Assembly (NCBI GenBank): GCA_947457025.1 | Contig: CANGUI010000147.1 | Span: 1 to 5,643, forward strand | Source of the DNA: Flammeovirgaceae bacterium | Lineage (GTDB): Bacteria; Bacteroidota; Bacteroidia; Cytophagales; Cyclobacteriaceae | Reading direction: 5' to 3' | Length of the DNA stretch: 5,643 nt | Shown: positions 1 to 5,643 of the stretch, piece by piece | How the letters are laid out: every line of letters starts with the position of its first letter | Position numbering within the stretch: the first letter of the stretch is position 1 | Translations under genes and position numbers: made by a program | Notes under the pieces: model-generated | What the model was told of the DNA's origin: nothing | What the model saw: the letters and a program-made list of their open reading frames with translations, nothing else | Databases searched by the model: none

Positions 1-840
1 AAAGTTGTAGTAGCGAATGGCATAGGTGCCCGTGGGGTCAATTTTGGCTATGAATACGCCACGTGCATATTCGATATTCCGTCCGTAAACACCGCTGGCC
101 AGCTGCGAGCCGTCGGCCATGGTAACTGTGCGCCCAAACAACAGATGGTGATCCGGGTCGGCCTGTAAAATAATAGTTTTATTCAGTTCACCTTCATAAT
201 TATAACTGCGAACCCACAGCGATTTCTTCTTATCGAAAAATCGGGCACTCACAACAATATCTACTGTGCCGTTGCCAACGTCCTTCATCTGCGTGACTTC
301 CCCCTGCTCATAAAAAAAGCCGGGCAACACACGTGCCTGGCTCGTTTTAAAACTATAGTGAAGCACCAGTGGCCGGTAGTTGAAGTAGCCACTGATAAAA
401 ACTGCACCTGATACGGCCATGAAGGACGCGGGCGTGAAGGGTATGGCATTGCGGATGAAGCGCTCCACAAATTTGCCACTGTCGAGATCAACATCCAGTA
501 GTGCGAAATCGGCCAACGGATTGTCAGCCTTTCGCAACAGAAAAATACACCGCCTGTCGCGCACGGCTGCTGCGAATGGTCGGTACCCCTTTTCAACCGT
601 CAGGAAGCCTTCCCATTTCTTTTGGAATGCCGTGTCCAACCGAATAATCTCCAGCTGATCAACATTTTCGCCGTAATACGATTTGTACAAGAGCAATCCG
701 GTTTCGCCGGTGCAGGCCACTTTGTAGCCGGTGTTATCTTCTTCCACCAGCGGGATTTCAAAGCGACCTTCCTGCCGCAATTGTGCTGACGACGGCAGGC
801 TTATCCAGACGAATACCAGAAGAGCGTTAAGGACGCGCAT
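1..840 (-). CDS. Secreted protein of unknown function, partial (C-terminus beyond left edge); paralogue of the gene upstream
   Basis: The frame is open from ATG at 840-838 to the window edge, giving 280 residues without a stop. Residues 1-20 look like a Sec signal peptide: a hydrophobic stretch (LNALLVFVWISL) followed by PSSAQ, with likely cleavage near Ala19/Gln20. The mature part alternates short hydrophobic strands with polar turns, as in an all-beta, possibly propeller-like fold; that fold is inferred, and I recognise no named domain. It matches the neighbouring 527-aa protein in order along its length: LDTAFQKKW (68-76), VLPGFF (171-176), VSAR (197-200) and a G-Y/I-F strand near 261-264. 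Its start lies 14 nt inside the upstream gene and has no evident ribosome site, so translation is probably coupled. The complete length is probably near that of the paralogue. The reading frame and paralogy are clear; the function is unknown. Confidence 0.85.
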   Translation of the reverse strand, partial: MRVLNALLVFVWISLPSSAQLRQEGRFEIPLVEEDNTGYKVACTGETGLLLYKSYYGENVDQLEIIRLDTAFQKKWEGFLTVEKGYRPFAAAVRDRRCIFLLRKADNPLADFALLDVDLDSGKFVERFIRNAIPFTPASFMAVSGAVFISGYFNYRPLVLHYSFKTSQARVLPGFFYEQGEVTQMKDVGNGTVDIVVSARFFDKKKSLWVRSYNYEGELNKTIILQADPDHHLLFGRTVTMADGSQLASGVYGRNIEYARGVFIAKIDPTGTYAIRYYNF

Positions 841-2410
841 CTACGCGGTTAATATAAAATACATAACGTGTTCGATCTTCGGTTTGTTTATCGCGATCAC
901 GCACGGTTTGCAGCCCCCAGCAGTAGAAAGAATCTTGAAACCACCAGCGCACGCCACCGCCATAGTCGGATTCGTTGCGGACCTCCTCGGTTTCCCTGGA
1001 TAATTCAATACGAACGGTGTCGGCCCGGGAAAGCTCGCCGGTATGAGCGCTGAACGTGGCGTAGAGTTCGTCTTCCTTTTTGTAGAGGATGGCGGTGGTC
1101 TGGCTGTTAAACAAAAAGTCAGAGGCTTGCTCGAGCGTAGTCTGTTGGTCACCGCTTAACGCGAGGTGAAGGTCGGCCAGCACCTCGCCCGCATTGCCCA
1201 GCACTACGGCCTGTGCAGCAATGGTTTTGTACACTAGGTCGGTGGGAGAAGGATCGTAGAAGGAGTATGGCATGGCATAATAGCGACTGGTAAATGGGGC
1301 CCAGCCAAAACCGGTTAGCGGATTCATGGGATTACCCCAATTGTATGGGTTAGTATGGGGGTTGGCATTCATGGCGCTGGAAGCCTGGTACGTTTCCACC
1401 AGCAAGGCGAAACCTTTCTCACTTTCCGCGAGGCGCAGGGGAAGCACGCTGGCACGAAAAGAACTGGCCTGCCCCCGGAGCCGGTCACGGGCAGCCTGTT
1501 GCTTTATTTTGTTGGCTTTCCGCGCAGGCAGATGATCGAGAAAATGCGGAATCCTATCGTATTCAATGAATTGAATGGGCTGCTGCTTATCCGGATCGGC
1601 CAGTGTGAAATAGATTCCGGTTGAGGTCCGGTTTTTACCGATTGCGTAGGTGCCGATGATGGCCAGATCTGGGCGGACAAGCGTACTGGTGATTCCCGAA
1701 AGCGGTACAAAGCCTGCGGGCAGTTCGATCTCATCCTCGAGCAACTGCACACCATCCTCATCGAACGTGCGCAACACAAGCTTGCGTTGGTTGTTGGGCA
1801 TTCGGGCGGAGATCAGGATGTTAAAGGTATAGTTTTCATTCACCCGCACATCCAGCAATTCCATCCCCGAAAGGAAAAAACCAGGCACCACCTTGAGTTG
1901 GCCGTCTTCCGGGCGATAAATCAACACCGAGGGTTCGTTGCTGATATAGCCTCCGAGAATGATGGTATGCGTGGTAGCACTAAAATGAGTGAGCTTGAAG
2001 TACACGTCCTGCCTGATTTTGTAGCGCGCTATGGTATGATCCTTCACAGACAGGGTGAGGAGTTCGAAGTTGCTCTCGGCAGATTCGCCCTCGCGGAACA
2101 GAAGAGATATCCTGCTGCCAACAAAATCGTACCCCACCAGTTGCAGGCGATTGTTTACGTCAAGATCGCTCGCCCAGGTTTTCTGGAGGGCTGTATCGAG
2201 CAGCACCAGCTCAAAAAGTTTTTGCCCGGCTTTATAATCGTCTTTATCGCGGATTAATGCGAGGCCCTGCCTACCGAGGGAGATCACGGAAAACGTTGGC
2301 TTGCCTGGCTGCTGCTCTACCGTGAACCGATGAGGCTGCCGAACCTGGGCCGGCGCATTGGCAACCGCCAGCACCAGGCCAAAAACCGCGATGCATGCCC
2401 CTGCCTTCAT
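827..2410 (-). CDS. Secreted protein of unknown function, 527 aa, first of a tandem paralogous pair
   Basis: A complete frame from ATG at 2410 to TAA at 829-827. Residues 1-22 form a signal peptide (hydrophobic core IAVFGLVLAVA, then NAPAQ), so the product is likely exported to the periplasm or beyond; there is no lipobox cysteine. The region from about 30 to 290 consists of repeated short hydrophobic strands and aligns with the downstream partial gene through LDTALQKTW (71-79), VVPGFF (174-179) and ISAR (200-203). A basic, probably helical stretch (about 296-312, ARKANKIKQQAARDRLR) precedes a segment rich in Asn, Pro, Gly, Tyr and Trp (about 345-388). The C-terminus (about 487-523) is aromatic (WWFQDSFYCWG) and ends in RYVFYINRV. 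I know similar hypothetical proteins in Bacteroidota but no assigned function. The ATGA overlap with the EVE gene fixes the start and suggests co-transcription. Confidence 0.88.
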   Translation of the reverse strand: MKAGACIAVFGLVLAVANAPAQVRQPHRFTVEQQPGKPTFSVISLGRQGLALIRDKDDYKAGQKLFELVLLDTALQKTWASDLDVNNRLQLVGYDFVGSRISLLFREGESAESNFELLTLSVKDHTIARYKIRQDVYFKLTHFSATTHTIILGGYISNEPSVLIYRPEDGQLKVVPGFFLSGMELLDVRVNENYTFNILISARMPNNQRKLVLRTFDEDGVQLLEDEIELPAGFVPLSGITSTLVRPDLAIIGTYAIGKNRTSTGIYFTLADPDKQQPIQFIEYDRIPHFLDHLPARKANKIKQQAARDRLRGQASSFRASVLPLRLAESEKGFALLVETYQASSAMNANPHTNPYNWGNPMNPLTGFGWAPFTSRYYAMPYSFYDPSPTDLVYKTIAAQAVVLGNAGEVLADLHLALSGDQQTTLEQASDFLFNSQTTAILYKKEDELYATFSAHTGELSRADTVRIELSRETEEVRNESDYGGGVRWWFQDSFYCWGLQTVRDRDKQTEDRTRYVFYINRVDARP

Positions 2411-2808
2411 TTTTTACTCAGGCGCCTGAGCACCTCAAACTCGTTTGGTTGAACGGGTTGCACCGACAAGCGTGACGCCCGCGTGAGCACCATACCGACC
2501 AGGGTTTTATTCGCTTTTATCTCAGCCAGGGTGACAGGCTTCTTAAAAGGTTCAACCGCTTCGAGATCCACTGCCACCCAATCGGGGGCATTGGGCTCCG
2601 GGTATGCTTCCCGAACCACTCGGGCCAATCCGGTGATGGCCTTATCAGCGCCGCTGTGGTAGATCAGCACGCCATCTCCCTTTTTCATGTCTTTCAGGTA
2701 ATTGCGCGCCTGAAAATTCCGGATGCCATCCCACACGGTATTGCCCGCCCTCTGCAAATCAGCCCACGAAAATGTTCCCGGCTCCGTCTTCACCAACCAA
2801 TAGTTCAT
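2407..2808 (-). CDS. EVE-domain protein (THYN1-like, PUA/YTH-related fold)
   Basis: This 133-aa protein is essentially a single EVE domain, near the usual length for stand-alone bacterial members. Family hallmarks are visible in order: YWLVKTEP (3-10), VWDGIRNFQARNYLKDM (25-41), GDGVLIYHS (44-52), ITGLARVVREAYPEP (58-72), a WVAVDLE strand (77-83), PVTLAEIK (91-98) and RLSVQPV (113-119). EVE domains share a fold with PUA and YTH domains and are known or proposed to bind modified nucleic-acid bases in an aromatic pocket; the native ligand of short bacterial members is generally not established. There is no signal peptide, so it should be cytoplasmic. ATG at 2808 gives the canonical N-terminus. 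It is the first gene of the minus-strand cluster, and its TGA stop overlaps the next gene's ATG. Its link to exported neighbours is unexplained. The family call is firm; the biological role is open. Confidence 0.95.
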   Translation of the reverse strand: MNYWLVKTEPGTFSWADLQRAGNTVWDGIRNFQARNYLKDMKKGDGVLIYHSGADKAITGLARVVREAYPEPNAPDWVAVDLEAVEPFKKPVTLAEIKANKTLVGMVLTRASRLSVQPVQPNEFEVLRRLSKK

Positions 2809-2876
2809 ATCAAATCATTAACGGCTTCTAAAATAGTAATTTCAGTTGTGTATTTTGCCCTCTTTCCGATTGTGCT
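2809..2876. promoter_or_regulatory. Divergent spacer with weak candidate -7 elements on both strands
   Basis: This AT-richer 68-nt spacer separates the divergent EVE and GT9 genes and should carry both promoters. On the plus strand TATTTTG (2851-2857) lies about 20 nt before the GTG start and resembles the Bacteroidota -7 element TAnnTTTG shortened by one base. On the minus strand TATTTTAG (2835-2828) lies about 20 nt before the EVE ATG and matches five of the six fixed positions. I find no convincing TTTG-type -33 element for either, so these are candidates only. Confidence 0.3.
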
Positions 2877-3881
2877 GTGAAGGTACTCATCCTCCGTTTC
2901 TCATCCATTGGCGACATCGTGCTCACCACGCCGGTGGTGCGCGCCGTAAAAACCCAGGTGGATGATGTGCGTGTGCATTACGCCACAAAAGCAGCTTTTC
3001 GGGGTTTACTCGACTCCAACCCATATGTAGACCAAGTGCATGTGCTCGGCCCCTCATTACCCGAGCTGATCCGCGAACTGCGAGCCGAACGCTTTGATAT
3101 GGTCATCGACTTGCACCACAACCTGCGTACCTGGCTGATTAAACGCACCCTCGGTTGCACAGCCTACAGTTTTGATAAACTGAATGTGGAAAAATGGCTA
3201 CTGGTGAACCTGAACATCAACCGCCTGCCCCACCGTCACATTGTGGATCGTTACCTCGACACGGTCCGGCCATTGGGTGTTAAAACGGATGCACTTGGCC
3301 TCGACTATTTCATTCCTGATAAAGATGAAGTGCCGCTGGACTGGCTGCCGCCGGCCTTCCGCGACGGGTATGTAGCGTATGCCATTGGCGGGCAGCACGC
3401 CACCAAGAAATTGCCGGTAAAGCGCATGATCGAACTGTGCGATAAAATCAACAAGCCAGTAGTGTTGCTGGGTGGCCGCGAAGATCAGGCGGCCGGCGAG
3501 GAAATCGCACGTTTTTTTGCACGCCCCAGCGGGAGCGACTGGGAAGGAGGTTTGCTGGAACTCAACAAAAAAACGGTGATCTACAATGCCTGCGGGCTGT
3601 ATAACTTTAACCAGTCGGCCAGCCTGGTGCGCCAGGCGCGATACGTATTCACGCACGACACGGGGCTGATGCACGTGGCTTCAGCTTTTAAAAAAGAAAT
3701 TTTCAGCATCTGGGGCAATACCCTGCCTGCTTTTGGGATGTATCCTTACCGTACGCGGTTTACGGTGTTGGAAAACAACCGGATAGCATGTCGGCCATGC
3801 TCAAAGATTGGCCACGCCCGATGCCCGAAAGGGCATTTCAAATGCATGAACGACATCGTATTCGATTTTTACCTCCCGTAA
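2877..3881 (+). CDS. Glycosyltransferase family 9 protein (ADP-heptose:LPS heptosyltransferase-like)
   Basis: This 334-aa cytoplasmic or membrane-associated GT-B enzyme probably transfers a sugar from a nucleotide donor to the LPS inner core. The N-terminus KVLILRFSSIGDIVLTTPVV (2-21) is the classic WaaC/WaaF opening; Asp13 corresponds to the catalytic Asp of WaaC. A second conserved block, DMVIDLHHNLRT (74-85), follows. The C-terminal donor domain begins near 164 and holds GGQHATKKLP (171-180), VVLLGG (195-200) and the GT9 signature HDTGLMHVASA (260-270). Near the end, Cys305, 308, 316 and 323 (CxxC-x7-C-x6-C) form a cluster that I recall from other WaaF-like proteins. The start must be GTG at 2877: it gives the canonical N-terminus, and the frame is closed upstream by TAA at 2829-2831 with no ATG between. 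Many Bacteroidota lack typical heptose cores, so the donor may not be ADP-heptose. No other LPS gene is in view. Confidence 0.93.
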   Translation: MKVLILRFSSIGDIVLTTPVVRAVKTQVDDVRVHYATKAAFRGLLDSNPYVDQVHVLGPSLPELIRELRAERFDMVIDLHHNLRTWLIKRTLGCTAYSFDKLNVEKWLLVNLNINRLPHRHIVDRYLDTVRPLGVKTDALGLDYFIPDKDEVPLDWLPPAFRDGYVAYAIGGQHATKKLPVKRMIELCDKINKPVVLLGGREDQAAGEEIARFFARPSGSDWEGGLLELNKKTVIYNACGLYNFNQSASLVRQARYVFTHDTGLMHVASAFKKEIFSIWGNTLPAFGMYPYRTRFTVLENNRIACRPCSKIGHARCPKGHFKCMNDIVFDFYLP

Positions 3882-3945
3882 GGGCTACTTTTCCGGATCA
3901 TACTCATCATCGCGGCCGGCATCGTGCCAGAACGATTGCCATAGA
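3882..3945. other. Short convergent intergenic gap without a strong terminator
   Basis: The 64 nt between the GT9 stop and the stop of the opposing lipoprotein gene hold only a weak hairpin: GGCA/TGCC around a TCG loop at 3918-3928. It has a 4-bp stem and no T-run on either side. I see no convincing intrinsic terminator, so the two convergent transcripts may overlap. Confidence 0.4.
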
Positions 3946-5070
3946 TCAGTAGAGGCGAGCGTGAAAGAAAAGATCGTAATCTGGCAACAGTTCCGGATGG
4001 CCAATCTTCACGAGGTCTTTGAGGATCAGATCCGGGCGCAGGTAGCCCAACTCGAGAAACTCGCTGCCGCCGGTGGCACCGCGGCGGGCATTGTACGTAT
4101 AAACGCTGTTGTTCCCCACCGGGGCAAAAAGAAGGTAGCGTGGCTCGGCCGCCAGCAACTCCTGGCGGGTGGTGAAGGCCCCCACGCCAATCCACAGATC
4201 TGCCTTGGCTGCCCTTGCATACACCGCCTCGAAACTCAGTTCAAGGAAATCCCGCGAAGGATTATCGTACCACAGATACTGCAGGCCGGCATCCCGAAGC
4301 AATTGAGCTGCATAGTTGCTGCCCCCCGGCATAAACCAGGCATCGCCATACATGATGCCGCTGAGCACCGTCGGGCGCAGCACCACGTGCTGTACGGCAT
4401 TCCGGGTAGTGAGATAGGCCTGCTCGATTGCGCGGAAGACCGAATCCGCTTCCTCCTCCCGGTTGAGAAAAACGGCCATGAACTTCAACCACTCGGCTCG
4501 GCCCAACGGGTGTGGCTCGAGATATTCGGCATTGATGACTACGGGAATGTTGAGGTCCTGGATCTTTCTGAGTTGGCCGAGGTCGCGTGTCATGGTATAT
4601 CCCATCACCAAATCAGGGCGGGTAGAAACCACCAGCTCGAGATTCATGCCTTTCTCGGTGCCGAGGTCGGTAACGAGGCCCGAGTCGATGCGGGCGCGCA
4701 TCCGCTCGGAGCTGATGTAGTCCGTGCGGGGAAAGCCCACCAGCGCCGCTGTTTCGCCCAGATAATCTAACAACGGAATGTGAGTTGTGGACGTACAAAC
4801 CAACCGCCGGACGGGCGTGCGCACCACCTGGACGTGGGCGGGAGCGGCCGGCAGTGGCCGTCCTTCGGACACGAGCCAGTATTCAAAGCCTTCACGGGCG
4901 CCGGGGTAAGGATATTGCACCACGACTCGGGTATAGCCCTCGGCAGGAGTCAAGGTAAACCCCTTGGCGTAGGAAACCCGCGTAGGCGTACCCGACTTTT
5001 TTTCGGGCGGCTGGCAATTCCACAGCAGCAGGATAACCAGCCCAAAAATCACGTTCAACAAAATGCGCAT
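3946..5070 (-). CDS. BtuF/FecB-like substrate-binding lipoprotein of an ABC importer
   Basis: This 374-aa protein belongs to the helical-backbone (TroA/BtuF/FecB) class that delivers corrinoids, haem or ferric chelates to FecCD/BtuCD-type importers. ATG at 5070 is preferred over the longer frame starting at 5232: it directly begins a lipoprotein-like signal (MRILL, a hydrophobic core, then LLLWNC with Cys19), whereas the extra 54 residues lack signal character and overlap the divergent small gene. After a family-typical beta region (YAKGFTLTPAEGY, 34-46), the first lobe starts at VRRLVCTSTTHIPLLDYLG (87-105), followed by VTDLG (133-137), GMNLELVVSTRPDLVMGY (141-158) and PVVINAEYLE (176-185). 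The second lobe includes SGIMYGDAWFMPGGSNYA (237-254), DLWIGVGAF (291-299) and the closing LRPDLILKDLVKIGHPELLP (344-363). No permease, ATPase or TonB-dependent receptor is in view, so the substrate cannot be fixed; a corrinoid or iron chelate is the best guess. Confidence 0.88.
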   Translation of the reverse strand: MRILLNVIFGLVILLLWNCQPPEKKSGTPTRVSYAKGFTLTPAEGYTRVVVQYPYPGAREGFEYWLVSEGRPLPAAPAHVQVVRTPVRRLVCTSTTHIPLLDYLGETAALVGFPRTDYISSERMRARIDSGLVTDLGTEKGMNLELVVSTRPDLVMGYTMTRDLGQLRKIQDLNIPVVINAEYLEPHPLGRAEWLKFMAVFLNREEEADSVFRAIEQAYLTTRNAVQHVVLRPTVLSGIMYGDAWFMPGGSNYAAQLLRDAGLQYLWYDNPSRDFLELSFEAVYARAAKADLWIGVGAFTTRQELLAAEPRYLLFAPVGNNSVYTYNARRGATGGSEFLELGYLRPDLILKDLVKIGHPELLPDYDLFFHARLY

Positions 5071-5130
5071 CCCGCAATGGTAAGGAGTTACTTTGTATTT
5101 GTGAAAGCCGAAATCAAGAAAAATCAGGAA
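5071..5130. promoter_or_regulatory. Compact divergent control region between the lipoprotein gene and the Cys-rich small gene
   Basis: Only 30 to 60 nt separate the two divergent starts, depending on which small-gene start is used, so their promoters must overlap or lie inside the opposing gene. On the plus strand TACTTTG (5089-5095) resembles TAnnTTTG with one spacer base missing; if active it would place transcription start near 5100, which favours the downstream ATG at 5131 or a near-leaderless message from GTG at 5101. I find no good minus-strand -7 element and no clear riboswitch in this short space. Confidence 0.25.
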
Positions 5131-5292
5131 ATGCCCACCCCGGAATTGTATTACTGGGAGAATGGGTTGATTGTGTTCACGGCTGCCTATCACCGGCAGC
5201 GGGGATTTTGCTGCCAATCGGGCTGCCGCCACTGCCCGTGGAACTTCAAAAAACCGGCAAAACGGCCTGTATTTGATAAGCCGCTACTGTAG
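5101..5292 (+). CDS. Small cysteine-rich DUF5522-like protein
   Basis: A short protein of 63 aa from GTG at 5101, or 53 aa from ATG at 5131, ending at TAG 5290-5292. The core is YYWENGLIVFTAAYHRQRG followed by FCCQSGCRHCPW, which I recognise as the DUF5522 pattern (YH-x2-RG-x-CC-x2-GC-x-HCP). Counted from the ATG, the cysteines are 27, 28, 32 and 35 with His34 between the last two, an arrangement that could bind zinc, iron or a cluster; metal binding is inferred. The tail is basic (KKPAKR). There is no signal peptide, so it should be cytoplasmic. The start is uncertain: ATG 5131 gives the length I expect for the family, GTG 5101 adds MKAEIKKNQE, and ATG 5077 would lie only 6 nt from the divergent lipoprotein start. 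Function is unknown. Confidence 0.8.
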   Translation: MKAEIKKNQEMPTPELYYWENGLIVFTAAYHRQRGFCCQSGCRHCPWNFKKPAKRPVFDKPLL

Positions 5293-5399
5293 ATCAATCC
5301 AGGCTAACCGCTGCAATCTGCCACCCGTTTTACGGGATGCCAGCCTTCAAAACCTGAACGACGATCCGGCTGGAGATCCTTTATGTTTTCGTTTGGGAT
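5293..5399. other. Convergent intergenic region
   Basis: These 107 nt lie between the end of the small Cys-rich gene and the stop of the opposing oxidoreductase gene. Apart from the small hairpin listed separately I see no gene, repeat or RNA. A plus-strand frame stays open across it but shows no recognisable protein pattern. Confidence 0.5.
5324..5336. terminator. Small perfect hairpin, possible weak bidirectional terminator
   Basis: CCCGT (5324-5328) and ACGGG (5332-5336) form a 5-bp perfect stem around a TTT loop. It sits between two convergent genes, 32 nt past the small gene's stop and 64 nt past the oxidoreductase stop. No T-run follows on either strand, so it does not meet the usual intrinsic-terminator pattern and may be chance. 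Confidence 0.22.
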
Positions 5400-5643
5400 T
5401 CAGTACGTGTCGTCCAACGCGAACGTATTTTTCCGGAACATCCACTGGCCATTTGTGAAATCCGGGAACACAACGGATTCTCCTCCCAACTCAATCGACT
5501 GCTCGCTCAGCGGCGTAATGGCGCTCCAGGTAACGGCGTCGTACACATCCTGCGGCGTGTTCACTTTTCGTTTGATGGATTCGATGAAGGCGTTCAGTAC
5601 AAACCAGTCCATGCCACCATGGCCGGCGCCGGAGGCATCCGTA
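5400..5643 (-). CDS. Gfo/Idh/MocA-family oxidoreductase, C-terminal fragment
   Basis: Eighty codons and the TGA stop (5402-5400) are visible; the N-terminal Rossmann domain lies beyond the right edge. The fragment reads through GHGGMDWFVLNAFIESIKR, then TPQDVYDAVTWSAITPLSEQ and VVFPDFTNGQW. The HGGMD motif (5607-5621), the DVYDA-x-W helix and the closing P-DFT-x-G-x-W are what I know from the C-terminal domain of Gfo/Idh/MocA proteins of Bacteroidota, including those resembling GH109 NAD-dependent glycosidases. Such enzymes use NAD(P) to oxidise or cleave sugars and are often exported by Tat; neither the cofactor site nor the signal can be seen here. The family is well supported, but dehydrogenase versus glycosidase cannot be decided from this part. 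The next gene on its 3' side is convergent, so it ends its own transcript. Confidence 0.88.
   Translation of the reverse strand, partial: TDASGAGHGGMDWFVLNAFIESIKRKVNTPQDVYDAVTWSAITPLSEQSIELGGESVVFPDFTNGQWMFRKNTFALDDTY

Noticed and set aside
1787..2257. A 156-codon plus-strand open frame inside the 527-aa secreted gene
   Set aside because: It shows no family pattern and lies fully within a supported gene on the other strand.
2656..2880. A 74-codon plus-strand frame across the EVE gene and the divergent spacer
   Set aside because: It is mostly antisense to the EVE domain and shows no domain; its end overlaps the GT9 start by coincidence.
3198..3674. A 158-codon minus-strand open frame inside the GT9 gene
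   Set aside because: The GT9 motifs on the plus strand are unambiguous; this antisense frame has no support.
3885..3965. A protein-like tail in another minus-strand frame just past the lipoprotein stop (LWQSFWHDAGRDDEYDPEK before TAG), suggesting a frameshifted C-terminus
   Set aside because: The lipoprotein already ends where the family normally does, shortly after HPELLP, and the tail frame has no start codon. Chance is more likely than a frameshift.
3961..4770. A 269-codon plus-strand open frame antisense to the substrate-binding gene
   Set aside because: The opposite strand carries a clear family protein with a signal and conserved motifs; this frame has no recognisable domain and is a shadow of the codon pattern.
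5071..5232. A 54-residue N-terminal extension of the substrate-binding lipoprotein
   Set aside because: It overlaps the coding part of the divergent DUF5522-like gene and would bury the lipoprotein signal internally.
5362..5379. Two GATC sites close together as a possible hairpin or regulatory site
   Set aside because: The 4-bp self-palindromes with an 8-nt gap are expected by chance and have no further symmetry.
5293..5458. An open plus-strand frame running past the small Cys-rich gene into the oxidoreductase end
   Set aside because: It has no family pattern and runs antisense to the conserved oxidoreductase C-terminus in its last part.

Overview
The window looks like chromosomal DNA of a Bacteroidota bacterium, probably of the Cytophagales type. 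The protein families (an EVE-domain protein, a GT9 LPS-type glycosyltransferase, a BtuF-like lipoprotein, a DUF5522-type mini-protein and a Gfo/Idh/MocA oxidoreductase) have close counterparts in that phylum. Gene starts lack strong Shine-Dalgarno sequences, which also fits. The genus is not determined. I see no rRNA, tRNA, CRISPR array, transposase, integrase or phage gene.

Layout from left to right. (1) 1-2808 is a minus-strand cluster read from right to left: an EVE-domain protein, then two secreted proteins of unknown function. The EVE gene and the first secreted gene share a 4-nt ATGA overlap. The two secreted genes overlap by 14 nt and are recognisable paralogues; the second runs off the left edge. 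(2) 2809-2876 is a 68-nt divergent spacer. (3) 2877-3881 (plus) is a GT9 heptosyltransferase-like gene with a GTG start. (4) 3882-3945 is a short convergent gap. (5) 3946-5070 (minus) is a lipoprotein of the BtuF/FecB substrate-binding class, likely for a corrinoid or ferric chelate. (6) Divergent from it across 30-60 nt, a small cysteine-rich DUF5522-like protein ends at 5292. (7) 5293-5399 is a convergent gap with one small perfect hairpin. (8) 5400-5643 (minus) is the C-terminal end of a Gfo/Idh/MocA-family oxidoreductase that continues past the right edge.

The minus-strand trio is tightly packed and is probably one transcript. The other genes look like independent units: envelope glycan synthesis, cofactor or metal capture, and sugar catabolism. 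Nothing here amounts to a clear new system. The most open questions are the tandem secreted paralogues behind an EVE protein, and the small Cys-rich protein divergent from the substrate-binding lipoprotein.
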